Positions 17,368 to 25,608 of a DNA stretch of 30,696 bases are shown piece after piece. Location of the stretch: the NCBI GenBank assembly GCA_021793945.1, contig JAJYRT010000004.1, positions 1 through 30,696 of the forward strand, read 5' to 3'. Numbering within the stretch: position 1 is the first letter of the stretch; every line of letters starts with the position of its first letter. The position numbers and the translations under genes are program-made. The notes below the pieces were generated by a model. It made no database searches, was not told where the DNA came from, and saw nothing but the letters and a program-made list of their open reading frames with translations. Source of the DNA: Thermoplasmata archaeon (GTDB taxonomy: Archaea > Thermoplasmatota > Thermoplasmata > Thermoplasmatales > Thermoplasmataceae).

Positions 17368-19080
17368 TCAAGAGAAATAGACGTATTCAACCGCTGCGTC
17401 GTATTTCTGGTCCATTGCTATTATGGTCATCTCGCCGTATGCCCTTATGGGAGTGATGGAAAATGAAAAAGCGGTCCCGGATGCTATGATTGCTCCCGGC
17501 GAAATGATCATGCCAGAACCGGTGGCGGATCGAGAGAGATTTTGGAAGCTGTAGGTGTAAGAATTGTTTGCATTGGTGAAGATCAACGTGCTTATGACCA
17601 GAGGGGAATCTCCTGTGTTGACGATGGAGATATTTACGGTTTCGTTATTCCTGGCTGCCCAATGTAATGGATTTTTGTTGTTCGGGCCCATTGTTATGAG
17701 TTGGGAATACTGTATGACCAGGACGGAAAGTCTTGAGTCTGAACTGCTACCGCCATAGTATGTCCTGAGGGTGTAATTATGGTACCCTGTGGTGTTCAGA
17801 TTCCAGGTATCGAGTGTGACATTGTACTGCCCCGTACTCCCCGGAGATATGGGAGAATCTGATGAAGCGTAGAATGTGTACCCAATTGACGGAGTAACTA
17901 TGAAGGCAGGCACGATCGAGGATATTCCGGTATCGGACACCGATAGTCCAAAGGTCGCATTCACCGCAGTTCCGTTCACAATGAGGTAATTAGGATTCTG
18001 TATGCTTGTTGATATCTGGTTCTCGCTGAGATGGAATGGGAAGGGAACTATACCTACGAAGAGCACAAGGATAGCCAGCACAGCCACGGCTCTCGATAGT
18101 GGAAGTGGGCGATAGACATTGTTGAGAGGTTCCGGGCCCCTTATGCCAAGAACGAGGACAAAGACTGCAAGAATTATCCAGGGTGGATATGTGATGCCAA
18201 GAACGACCAGTGCAATTATTGAAACGTATGATATGTAGCGCGAATATTTACCAAAGAGTCCCACGGAAACCAGTCCCCCGTCAAGGAAACCTGTCGGGAC
18301 TGCGTTGAACGAGTTTATTATCAGCGCAACCCATCCGCTATACGCTATTATGTTTGGAACTGCAGAGACCGGATAGATAACGTTCAGCAAAAGCGGATAT
18401 ATAAGAGGAAGGCTCACAGTGTTTATGGGGGAATTGACCGTGGGGGTGAAGGCAGTGGAGGATGGGATCACAAAATTGCCAACAAGGATTAGCGCAATCG
18501 ACCCTATGAAACCAGCAACTACTGGAAAGGAACCAGCTTCAAGCAGTGCCCTTCTTGTCTTGAATGGATGTGATGGGAGATTGATTACACCCATGGTTCC
18601 TATTCCAAGCGGATCGGGAATGAACATCGGCAATTCATATCTCATCCGGTTTCTCCTGAACGCAACAAACCTGGCCAGTTCTCGGAACCCAAGTACTGCC
18701 AGGATGGGAACAACAAACAGCACCAACGCTGTGGCTAGATTCTTTGCATAGTCGAGAGATCCAGTATACTGTGCCTGGTATGAATACCCTGCATACCACA
18801 GGCTTGCCACTGTAAGGGCAAGCATTGTTATCTTTATCACCCTGCGGCCCTGGTGCCTGGAGGTCCTCTTTAAGACAAAAAGTTCCTCGCCCAGAAGACC
18901 GGAGGTGAATACAACATAACCAAGGTCCGAGAGTTGGTCCACCAGCAGGGAGAATTTTTCCTCCGGGTAGGATGATAGTTCAGGTATCCTGAAATAGAAA
19001 GAAGTTCCCCTGTTCTTTGTCTCGGAAAACTCGTATAGAGAAGATATGATCTCCTTTATCCTCTCATATTCTTCATCCAT
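17368..19080 (-). CDS. Site-2 protease (M50)-like membrane protein lacking the HExxH histidines
   Basis: 570 residues. The N-terminal 75 residues form a soluble domain, followed by an M50-like membrane core. At the place of HExGH it reads G-F-R-E-L-A-R (R133, E134, R137). The family's downstream marks remain: the IPDPLGIGTMGV loop, RRALLEAGSFPVVAGFIGS, and the second-site motif NAVPTGFLDGG (259-269) with D267. Without either zinc histidine it should not bind catalytic zinc, so a pseudoprotease is inferred. About residues 350-570 form an exported domain with roughly ten N-x-S/T sequons (for example near 369, 374, 420, 435, 483, 514), probably glycosylated, beta-rich and surface-facing. It is 12 bases downstream of alaS, likely co-transcribed. 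Confidence 0.8.
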   Translation of the reverse strand: MDEEYERIKEIISSLYEFSETKNRGTSFYFRIPELSSYPEEKFSLLVDQLSDLGYVVFTSGLLGEELFVLKRTSRHQGRRVIKITMLALTVASLWYAGYSYQAQYTGSLDYAKNLATALVLFVVPILAVLGFRELARFVAFRRNRMRYELPMFIPDPLGIGTMGVINLPSHPFKTRRALLEAGSFPVVAGFIGSIALILVGNFVIPSSTAFTPTVNSPINTVSLPLIYPLLLNVIYPVSAVPNIIAYSGWVALIINSFNAVPTGFLDGGLVSVGLFGKYSRYISYVSIIALVVLGITYPPWIILAVFVLVLGIRGPEPLNNVYRPLPLSRAVAVLAILVLFVGIVPFPFHLSENQISTSIQNPNYLIVNGTAVNATFGLSVSDTGISSIVPAFIVTPSIGYTFYASSDSPISPGSTGQYNVTLDTWNLNTTGYHNYTLRTYYGGSSSDSRLSVLVIQYSQLITMGPNNKNPLHWAARNNETVNISIVNTGDSPLVISTLIFTNANNSYTYSFQNLSRSATGSGMIISPGAIIASGTAFSFSITPIRAYGEMTIIAMDQKYDAAVEYVYFS

Positions 19081-19092
19081 GGTGGTAACCCG

Positions 19093-21783
19093 TTAAAGCC
19101 TACTATGGAAAACCTCTCTTATTAAGTTTTCATCAATATCCTTGACTGACTCTGCTCGGAGAAATCTCTCACTGCCGGTTTGCCCATTTTTCGACAATCC
19201 CAACATTTCCCCAAGCTTTGCAGCGCTGATCTTTCCGCGCGAAAACAGCAAGATATTATTATTTGTTCCACGACCCAGCAGCACAACAATCACCGCGTCT
19301 GCATCCATTCCATAGGCTGCCTTTGACAGGTCTTTCTCAGCTTCTTCCTCAAGGGAACCCCTGATAAACCTTATCCTGAATCCCGGGACAGCGACATCGG
19401 TTCCTGAATCCAGGAGTTCCTTGACAGCCTGTTTTAGGTTCTTTTCATGTTGTTTTCTCATCTCGATGTTTTCCTCAACAAGTTGCCTGACATTGCCCAG
19501 CAGGCTACCTTCATGTTTGCCTATAACTGAACTTATTTCATTGGATTCGTTGTAAACTGCACTGAAGAGGTTAACGGCTGCAGGTCCTGCGACAAAGGTT
19601 ACGCGCTGGATCCCCTCCTGTATATTCTCAATACTTTTTATCTTCAGGATCCCGATCTGGGAAGTTAGGGATAGATGTGTTCCACCGCAACCTTCTGCAT
19701 CAACTCCGTCGATTTCCACGACCCTGAGCTTGTCTGACAGTGGAACTCCTCCCTGAAACAATCTGAATCCATATTTCCCTATTGCATGGTTCCACTCTAT
19801 GTTCTTTACAGTGATCTTCCTGCTCTCCGTGATTATCCTGTGGCACTCCATTTCGATCTTAAGGACAAGATCTCTGTCGATTTTCTTGTAGTTCGTGATA
19901 TCTATCCTTGACTCATTGACTTCCTTCTGGACTCCATTCTGCCAGACGTGATCCCCTACGATCTTTCTCATCACACCGAGAAGAAGGTGCGTTGCGGAGT
20001 GGTGAACCATAAGCTGCCATCTCCGTTCGTAGTCTATTACACCTTTCACCCTTGATTTTTCCGGGATGTTTCCCTCTATATAATGAACAATTGCCCTACC
20101 GCGTCTTTCCACCCTGGTGACTCTGATTTCCCTGCCGCCGTGGACAATTAAACCCAGATCATAGGGTTGTCCTCCCCCTTCCGGATAGAACGCCGTCTGG
20201 TCAAGGATAACATAATTCTTCCCGGAATGGATAACCGAAGCGGTGAATTCGCGCATGCTAACGTCGTCATAGTAAAGTGGTCTTGTGAAAACGTCAGGGA
20301 ATTTCTCCATGACCTGATCTTTCCTCTTCTTTGCATCGTGCCTGGATACAACGAGGGCCTGGAAATTATGAGGTATTGGGAAGTCCCTGCCGGTGATCTC
20401 CCTGTATATATGGGCTGCAAATTCCGGGTATATGCCATATGAATCGTACATTTCGAGAAGACTTTTCTCGTCGATCTTGCCCTCCCTTTCTATGATCCTT
20501 CTCAGCACCGACTCCCCTCTTCTTAGCGCAGCTGCGTACTTATCCATCTCTTCGGCTATTACTTCGTCGATGAAAACAGAAGGATAATTGAGTTTAAGTT
20601 TCCCTATGTTCTCCATCTGCAACCTGATCAAGTCGGAAAGAGAGAGGTGAATGCCGAGTTCTCCAATGAACCTCAAGGATCTTCTGATAAGAAGACGGGC
20701 CAGGTACCCGACCTTGACGTTGGAAGGTATGACGTAATCGCTGAACATGAATAGCAGGGTCCTGCTATGGTCTGAAAGGATGAAGGCTGCCATGAGTTTC
20801 TCCATCTCCTTCATGGTTTCCTCTGTGTTGCCACCGTTTCCCAGAGAGTGCCCCTTAACCGCCTTTAATATCACATCCCTTGGAACGGCCGATTCATCCG
20901 AAGCAAGCGCGGTGACTATCCTGGCTATCATGCCATCGTCCGGCCGCTTTATGCCTGAACTCTGGATTATGTCTGAAAGTATATTGGGAAAGATTGAATC
21001 GTATACGGTCGGAGTGCCTCTTGAGAGCCATACAAGCCTTTCAAGACCATATCCCGTATCCACGATTCTCTGGGGCATGGGCGAGTATTTCTTGCCCTCA
21101 ACCTCAAAGATTCCATTCTCGTCTTCCGACATATCCATGAAAACCAGGGTAGCAACCTCGAGACCGAGAACGAATACTTCAAGCGCGTTCCCAGCGTTTC
21201 CTCCGCCAGACCACGGTTTCTCCTTATATGTTATAAGATCCTGGTTGATGCCCAGAGGTCCGGTGAGAAAAGAGTTGCAGTATTTTACGGTGTCGTCCTT
21301 CCAGTAAATTTCCATGCCCTCCCTGTTGAATGAATCGTGGCAGAGCATCTCGAAGCTTGTAAGATGCCTTCCTGTAACGCCAACCTGATCAATGTCGTTC
21401 ATCCTTATGCACGGCTGGGACATGGCGATTGGATTTCCCGGGGGAGATACCACACCAGACGTAACCTGTGGCTGGAAATCATAGATGGAGGCGTTAACCA
21501 GAAGCACATCGTCCCGCCATCTTGGTACCACCGGGTATGGTTGGACAATGGTGTGTGTTCCACTGAAGAAGCCGAGGAATTCCTTCCTCATCTCATCAAG
21601 GCTGTACTTCCTGGAAGTTGGCGGTTTCCCGATGAATCCGTACTGATCGCATGGGGGATCGCCGCATGTCTTCCTCCTGAGGTCAGTTGTCCAGAAAAAG
21701 GACGAGCATGATGTGCATTTCTTTCTCTCCATTGATTGTTTCTTGAAAAAATCCAGTTCGAGTGGATTTGTGCTACTTGACAT
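19093..21783 (-). CDS. alaS: Alanyl-tRNA synthetase
   Basis: An 896-residue class II synthetase charging tRNA-Ala. Archaeal-type N-terminus with a zinc-like Cys set (CTSC at 23-26, CGDPPC at 40-45), then the aminoacylation core (VVPRWRDDVLLVNASIYDFQP; GNALEVFVLGLEVATLVFMD; DTGYGLERLVWL). The editing domain has the metal-binding HSATH (595-599) and CGGTH (699-703) pairs, and the C-terminus is a coiled coil plus C-Ala region. Length fits archaeal enzymes. The start is ATG at 21783, preceded by GAGGT about eight bases away, a Shine-Dalgarno site, so this mRNA has a leader. Downstream, after 12 bases, comes the S2P-like gene. Confidence 0.97.
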   Translation of the reverse strand: MSSSTNPLELDFFKKQSMERKKCTSCSSFFWTTDLRRKTCGDPPCDQYGFIGKPPTSRKYSLDEMRKEFLGFFSGTHTIVQPYPVVPRWRDDVLLVNASIYDFQPQVTSGVVSPPGNPIAMSQPCIRMNDIDQVGVTGRHLTSFEMLCHDSFNREGMEIYWKDDTVKYCNSFLTGPLGINQDLITYKEKPWSGGGNAGNALEVFVLGLEVATLVFMDMSEDENGIFEVEGKKYSPMPQRIVDTGYGLERLVWLSRGTPTVYDSIFPNILSDIIQSSGIKRPDDGMIARIVTALASDESAVPRDVILKAVKGHSLGNGGNTEETMKEMEKLMAAFILSDHSRTLLFMFSDYVIPSNVKVGYLARLLIRRSLRFIGELGIHLSLSDLIRLQMENIGKLKLNYPSVFIDEVIAEEMDKYAAALRRGESVLRRIIEREGKIDEKSLLEMYDSYGIYPEFAAHIYREITGRDFPIPHNFQALVVSRHDAKKRKDQVMEKFPDVFTRPLYYDDVSMREFTASVIHSGKNYVILDQTAFYPEGGGQPYDLGLIVHGGREIRVTRVERRGRAIVHYIEGNIPEKSRVKGVIDYERRWQLMVHHSATHLLLGVMRKIVGDHVWQNGVQKEVNESRIDITNYKKIDRDLVLKIEMECHRIITESRKITVKNIEWNHAIGKYGFRLFQGGVPLSDKLRVVEIDGVDAEGCGGTHLSLTSQIGILKIKSIENIQEGIQRVTFVAGPAAVNLFSAVYNESNEISSVIGKHEGSLLGNVRQLVEENIEMRKQHEKNLKQAVKELLDSGTDVAVPGFRIRFIRGSLEEEAEKDLSKAAYGMDADAVIVVLLGRGTNNNILLFSRGKISAAKLGEMLGLSKNGQTGSERFLRAESVKDIDENLIREVFHSRL

Positions 21784-21858
21784 CTTTGGAACCTCTTATT
21801 ATGTTTCAGAGCTAAAATATTACGGCGATATTATAAGGTATCCTATTTTCCCAAAACG

Positions 21859-22512
21859 CTATTTCCGTTCCAGATAGAGCATGTAGTTTGCCTTGTCGTA
21901 TGGGACGAGGTTCACCTTCTGTATCACCCTGAAGTCATCTATCTCCGAGATTGCCTTATTCAGGATTTCCTCCTCGTTCTGCCTGGACGATATTGCCCTG
22001 ATCTTTATGACAAGCAATGCTTTTCTAGCTTCGCGGAAAACGTCTGCATTATTGTTGAATATCTGGATCTGGTTTCTCTGGGATATATCCTGGTATATAA
22101 TGTCGACATTCTCCACGAAGAATGAGTAGCGCTCTACAAGGTTTGCGTCCTCAAGGATCGGATAAATATTCGTTCTGTTCTCTGCCAGCGAGAGCAACTT
22201 CGTGAAAGGCTCATAGGAGAGTTCGACGGCATAGATTTTTCCAAGAGTGCATATATCCGACAGGTGGCTCACCGTTGTTCCCGTGGACGCCCCCAGATAT
22301 AGCACATTGCTTGTTTCCGAAAAAGGAAAAAATTTCAATCCCTTTATGAAAGCAGCAGAAAGCTTGCTCCTCTTGGGGTTCCAGTATCGATAAAAGCTGC
22401 CGGAAATCTTCTTCGTGACCTCTCCGTATACACTTCTGGCTGTTTCGGACCTGGTATACAGCTTTTTTCCCTCTATATAAATCCTCTTGGAATCCAGTGT
22501 AGACAGCTTCAA
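21859..22512 (-). CDS. flpA: Fibrillarin-like rRNA/tRNA 2'-O-methyltransferase
   Basis: A 217-residue SAM-dependent catalytic subunit of archaeal box C/D ribonucleoproteins, adding ribose methyl groups to rRNA and tRNA guided by C/D sRNAs with L7Ae and Nop5. Family signature: YRYWNPKRSKL (41-51), SAM-binding VLYLGASTGTTVSHLSDI (70-87), YAVELSYEPF, NIYPILEDANLVERY, and DIIYQDISQRNQ with the catalytic Asp, then VIKIRAIS. The start used is TTG at 22512 directly after AGGAGG; the three-base spacing is short, and no ATG or GTG is near. No nop5 gene is seen next to it here. It is divergent from mbf1 across 74 bases. Confidence 0.95.
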   Translation of the reverse strand: MKLSTLDSKRIYIEGKKLYTRSETARSVYGEVTKKISGSFYRYWNPKRSKLSAAFIKGLKFFPFSETSNVLYLGASTGTTVSHLSDICTLGKIYAVELSYEPFTKLLSLAENRTNIYPILEDANLVERYSFFVENVDIIYQDISQRNQIQIFNNNADVFREARKALLVIKIRAISSRQNEEEILNKAISEIDDFRVIQKVNLVPYDKANYMLYLERK

Positions 22513-22586
22513 AAACCTCCTGCTTTAATTTTGTTCAGGATGTTGAAAGCAGTAAAAGATATTTAGTCTTTTAGAAATACAGGCAC

Positions 22587-23048
22587 ATGGCCAGCATTGA
22601 ATGCGAAATGTGCGGAAAGAAGACTGCAAAAACCACTAAGATCAGAGTTGATGGGGCGATCCTCAATGTGTGTGATGACTGTGCCAGATTTGGAAAACCG
22701 GTTGATGCTGTGAGGAGCTTCAATTCACTCCCCACCGAACATAGCGAAAAGCCGAAGCCAGTGACAATGCCGGAGAAACCCAGAGCTTATAGCGCACCAT
22801 TGAGATCTAAACCCGTCTACAGGAAGCCTAAGGAAGACCTGGAATCCATGGATATAGACCCCGATTATGCCATAATTATTAAGGAGGCGAGAGAAAAACT
22901 CTCGTGGACACAGGAGGAGCTTGCAAAGAAACTTCAGGAGAGAAAAAATGTGGTGTCCAGCATCGAGAGGGGGGAGCTTATGCCCGACATAAGAATTGCA
23001 AGGAAAATGGAGAAGTTGCTTGAGGTCAAACTTATCCAGAAAGCCTGA
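22587..23048 (+). CDS. mbf1: Multiprotein bridging factor 1 (archaeal MBF1)
   Basis: A 153-residue protein with an N-terminal zinc ribbon (C6, C9, C29, C32), a basic proline-rich linker (about 50-85), and a C-terminal Xre/Cro-type helix-turn-helix (about 97-150: IIKEAREKLSWTQEELAKKLQERKNVVSSIERGE). Archaeal MBF1 is known to associate with the ribosomal small subunit, unlike the eukaryotic transcription coactivator, so a translation-linked role is likely. The start is ATG at 22587. AAAGATATTTAG (22555-22566) is centred about 26 bases upstream, a leaderless promoter. A T-rich stretch at 23074-23079 may end the transcript. It is divergent from flpA. Confidence 0.95.
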   Translation: MASIECEMCGKKTAKTTKIRVDGAILNVCDDCARFGKPVDAVRSFNSLPTEHSEKPKPVTMPEKPRAYSAPLRSKPVYRKPKEDLESMDIDPDYAIIIKEAREKLSWTQEELAKKLQERKNVVSSIERGELMPDIRIARKMEKLLEVKLIQKA

Positions 23049-23084
23049 ATTGCTCGCTCGGTATGCAACCATAGATTTTTCAAT

Positions 23085-23157
23085 GGTATGATAATGTATC
23101 ACATACCTATGAAAAAAGGTTAAATAACTATCTTTTTATTTGTCTGGTAGGTACCAG
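23085..23157 (+). promoter_or_regulatory. Promoter with two inverted repeats before the 95-residue protein gene
   Basis: A TATA-like TTAAATAA lies at 23120-23127, predicting a start near 23150. Upstream, GGTATG (23085-23090) and CATACC (23102-23107) form an inverted repeat, with the inner arms TGATA and TATCA offset. At the predicted start, CTGGTA (23144-23149) and TACCAG (23152-23157) form a perfect 6-base repeat separated by GG. An extra GGTATG occurs at 23060-23065. The layout suggests dual regulation, or a hairpin at the mRNA 5' end. Confidence 0.5.
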
Positions 23158-23159
23158 AA

Positions 23160-23447
23160 TTGAAAATAGAAATAGGTCAAAGACTGGAATTTGAAGTGGA
23201 CCGCGAGGACATTCTTGGCACTAACAACACATCTATAATAGCGACATGGTATCACCTGGGAACACCTATATTCGTTGAACTGGCGGTAAGCAAGACCCTG
23301 ATGGCTGAACTGAGCAAACTCTTCAAGGGCAATGACAGGAAAACTGCCCTTGTTTCTATCTCAAGAGTTTCTAAGGCAAAGTATGTTGTTGAACCAACAA
23401 TGGTTCTCATTAACAGCCAGAGAAAGAACATCACTCCATTGAAGTGA
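23160..23447 (+). CDS. Small unknown protein, 95 residues
   Basis: I do not recognise this family. Predicted product 95 residues, soluble, mixed alpha/beta: strands around IGQRLEFEVD, SIIATWYHLGTPIFVELAVS and TALVSISRVSKAKYVVEPTMVLI, with a helix SKTLMAELSKLF between them. It is basic at the end (SQRKNITPLK). No cysteine, signal peptide or membrane segment. The start is TTG at 23160, with GGTAGGT just upstream as a weak ribosome site. It stands alone between mbf1 (111 bases) and the convergent dehydrogenase gene. Codon use is like its neighbours and the promoter is well formed, so I regard it as real. The paired palindromes in its promoter suggest conditional expression. Confidence 0.7.
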   Translation: MKIEIGQRLEFEVDREDILGTNNTSIIATWYHLGTPIFVELAVSKTLMAELSKLFKGNDRKTALVSISRVSKAKYVVEPTMVLINSQRKNITPLK

Positions 23448-23489
23448 TGACCAGATTATTTTCATTCATTTTGCTGCTACCTTAACAAT

Positions 23490-24452
23490 TTACTTATATT
23501 TATAGAATCCAGCTCCGGACTTCCTTCCGAGCATGCCGGCCGATACCATCCTTTTCAGAAGATTTGAAGGCCGGTATTTTGGATCTCCATACTCCTCATA
23601 CAGAACCCTGGCAACATCGTAAGTGATATCCAGTCCAACCATGTCTGCAAGCTCCAGGGGACCCATCGGGAGACCCGCGCCGGCCTTCATGGCGCGGTCT
23701 ATGTCTTCGGCCTTCGCAACTCCTTCATCCAGAATGAACACAGCCTCGTTCATCATCGGGACGAGCATCCTGTTCACCAAGAACCCTGGCACTTCCTTGA
23801 CTCTTATGGGCACCATCTGGGTTCGGTGATTTCGAAGAGTTGCAATGAATTCCTGGACAGTTTCAAGCGTGTTTTCGGATGTCTGCAAGGCAGGAACTAT
23901 CTCCACCAGTGGCAGAGTGTATGGCGGGTTGAAGAAATGGGTTATCACCACCCGATCTGGCCTGGAAACGCTGCTAGCCATTGCACTTATGCTCAGTGAG
24001 GATGTGTTGGACGCTATTATTGTATCTTCGCGGGAGTGCCCTGAGATGTCCGAGAATATCTCCTTCTTCACTGACATGTTCTCGAAGGCGGCCTCTATGA
24101 CAATGTCAGCATCGCCAAAATCCTGGAAAGATTCGGTGCCATGGATGCGCTTCATCGTCTGATCGACGAAATCCTGTCCGTAGCGGGGTTTAAGTTTCTC
24201 CATGATTGTTTCCTTCTGCCCGGCCGTAAGTTGCAGTCCCATAGCTTCAATGCGAGAAATTTCCTTCGTCGCCCTTGACCCCTCATAGGAGACAAGGTCC
24301 GTGAGTATCTTTCTGATGCGTGACTTGCCCTTTTCGACGAGTTCCTGCCTGACATCCTTTAGAAGAACCTCATATCCGTTGAATGCCATAACTTCAGCAA
24401 TAGCGGACCCCATGCTCCCTGCCCCAACAACTGCGATCTTTTTTCCTGCCAT
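23490..24452 (-). CDS. 3-hydroxyacyl-CoA dehydrogenase (3-hydroxybutyryl-CoA type)
   Basis: A 320-residue NAD-dependent enzyme oxidising 3-hydroxyacyl-CoA to 3-oxoacyl-CoA, in beta-oxidation or its reverse. Rossmann motif VVGAGSMGSAIAE (8-20), then DIVIEAAFENMSVKK, IASNTSSLSIS (146-156), and the catalytic THFFNPP with H172 and partner E184 (LVEIVPA). The C-terminal helical domain has PGFLVNRM and MGPLELADMVGLD. An extra segment at about 55-105 between the first Rossmann strands and IVIEA is longer than in bacterial FadB/Hbd proteins. The start is ATG at 24452. Chain-length preference cannot be read from sequence. It lies 80 bases downstream of the epimerase gene. Confidence 0.93.
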   Translation of the reverse strand: MAGKKIAVVGAGSMGSAIAEVMAFNGYEVLLKDVRQELVEKGKSRIRKILTDLVSYEGSRATKEISRIEAMGLQLTAGQKETIMEKLKPRYGQDFVDQTMKRIHGTESFQDFGDADIVIEAAFENMSVKKEIFSDISGHSREDTIIASNTSSLSISAMASSVSRPDRVVITHFFNPPYTLPLVEIVPALQTSENTLETVQEFIATLRNHRTQMVPIRVKEVPGFLVNRMLVPMMNEAVFILDEGVAKAEDIDRAMKAGAGLPMGPLELADMVGLDITYDVARVLYEEYGDPKYRPSNLLKRMVSAGMLGRKSGAGFYKYK

Positions 24453-24532
24453 AAAAATCTACCCGCCGTAAATCGCCCTGGATTTAATGAACATTCTTCT
24501 TTGAGGGAAACTGGGAAACTGAATTCCCGATC

Positions 24533-25462
24533 TTACCTGTTTATAAGGTCATCCAGTGCCATCCCGAGGTCAGGGAACCTGAACCTGAAACCGTTGTCGA
24601 GAGCGGCTTTGGGATATACTTTTCTTCCTCTTGATATGACTGAGGAACCTTTTCCTATGAGTATCCTGATCAAAAATGGTGGAATGGCCATGTTACCACG
24701 CTTTTTCATTGTCCTGCCCAATTCTGACGCAAACTGCTTCATGTCCGGTATATTCGGCGAAGATGCGTTTACAGGGCCCTTAACGAAATCATTTTCCATG
24801 GCAAATTTGATGAGAGAAATCTCATCTACCACGTGTATCCAGGGAAACCACTGTGTGCCAGGCTTCACGTAACCTCCCAAATTTCTCCTGAATACAGGTT
24901 CCAGCTTCCCAAGTGCCCCCTCCCCTCTTGATAAGATCACACTCGTTCTGATCATAACCACACGAACTTTCATTTCCTCTGCTTTCTTTGCTTCCGCTTC
25001 CCAGTCCATCACGAGTTTCCCCCAAAAATCATTGCCGGGAGGCGTTGCTTCCGTTACCAGGTTATCATCTGATATCTCGTAGCCATAATACCCAGAAGCT
25101 GATGCATTGATGAGAAACCGTGGCCTATTTTTTGCAGAGCGGATGCTATCCACCAGTGCCTTGGTCGACTGAACCCTGCTGTCAATAATTTCCCTGACAT
25201 ATTTTTTAGTCCATCTCTTGAAAACAGGGGCACCTGATAGGTTTATGACACCCAGGCTTCCATCAAGCTCCTTCACCCACTCCCCCGGTTTCTCATAGTT
25301 GAATTCTACGTACCTGGATGCATACGGAACCTTCAGCCTGGCGTTTTCAGGATTCCTTGAAAAGACGGTGACCTCATAGCCAGATTCCTTCAGCAGCTTG
25401 CATAGTTTATTTCCTATGGAACCTGTAGCTCCTGCGACAACCACTTTCCTGTTTTGATACAT
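24533..25462 (-). CDS. TIGR01777/SDR39U1-family NAD(P)-dependent epimerase-like protein
   Basis: A 309-residue extended SDR protein of the YfcH/SDR39U1 family. The N-terminal dinucleotide motif is GATGSIG (11-17). It is followed by VINLSGAPVFKRWTKKY, typical of the family (N-L-x-G then the RW motif), then DSRVQSTKAL, NASASGYYG (catalytic Tyr region), PWIHVVDEISLI, and NASSPN. The C-terminal DUF1731-like part carries KVYPKAALDNGFRFRFPDL. The reaction of this family is not established; bacterial members are implicated in envelope or division-related phenotypes. The start is ATG at 25462, with minus-strand CTTTATTAAG (plus 25484-25494) about 26 bases before it, and a palindrome between box and start codon. 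Confidence 0.9.
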   Translation of the reverse strand: MYQNRKVVVAGATGSIGNKLCKLLKESGYEVTVFSRNPENARLKVPYASRYVEFNYEKPGEWVKELDGSLGVINLSGAPVFKRWTKKYVREIIDSRVQSTKALVDSIRSAKNRPRFLINASASGYYGYEISDDNLVTEATPPGNDFWGKLVMDWEAEAKKAEEMKVRVVMIRTSVILSRGEGALGKLEPVFRRNLGGYVKPGTQWFPWIHVVDEISLIKFAMENDFVKGPVNASSPNIPDMKQFASELGRTMKKRGNMAIPPFLIRILIGKGSSVISRGRKVYPKAALDNGFRFRFPDLGMALDDLINR

Positions 25463-25466
25463 TCAT

Positions 25467-25494
25467 GTGGAAATATAATTCCACCTTAATAAAG
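25467..25494 (-). promoter_or_regulatory. Promoter and palindrome of the TIGR01777 gene
   Basis: The minus-strand TATA-like CTTTATTAAGG (plus 25484-25494) fits a leaderless start at 25462. Between the two, GTGGAA (25467-25472) and TTCCAC (25479-25484) form a perfect inverted repeat with a 6-base AT spacer. A protein bound there would block transcription. The spacer ATATAA could instead act as a second TATA element. Confidence 0.45.
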
Positions 25495-25608
25495 TGACCT
25501 GACATCTTTCCATTTAATTCTGTTTTTGCACTCTTGAATTACTGGAAGTCGGTTCTTGATATTCGATAGAAAGCCATATGATGTCTTATATTATTTCTAT
25601 TCTGCAAA

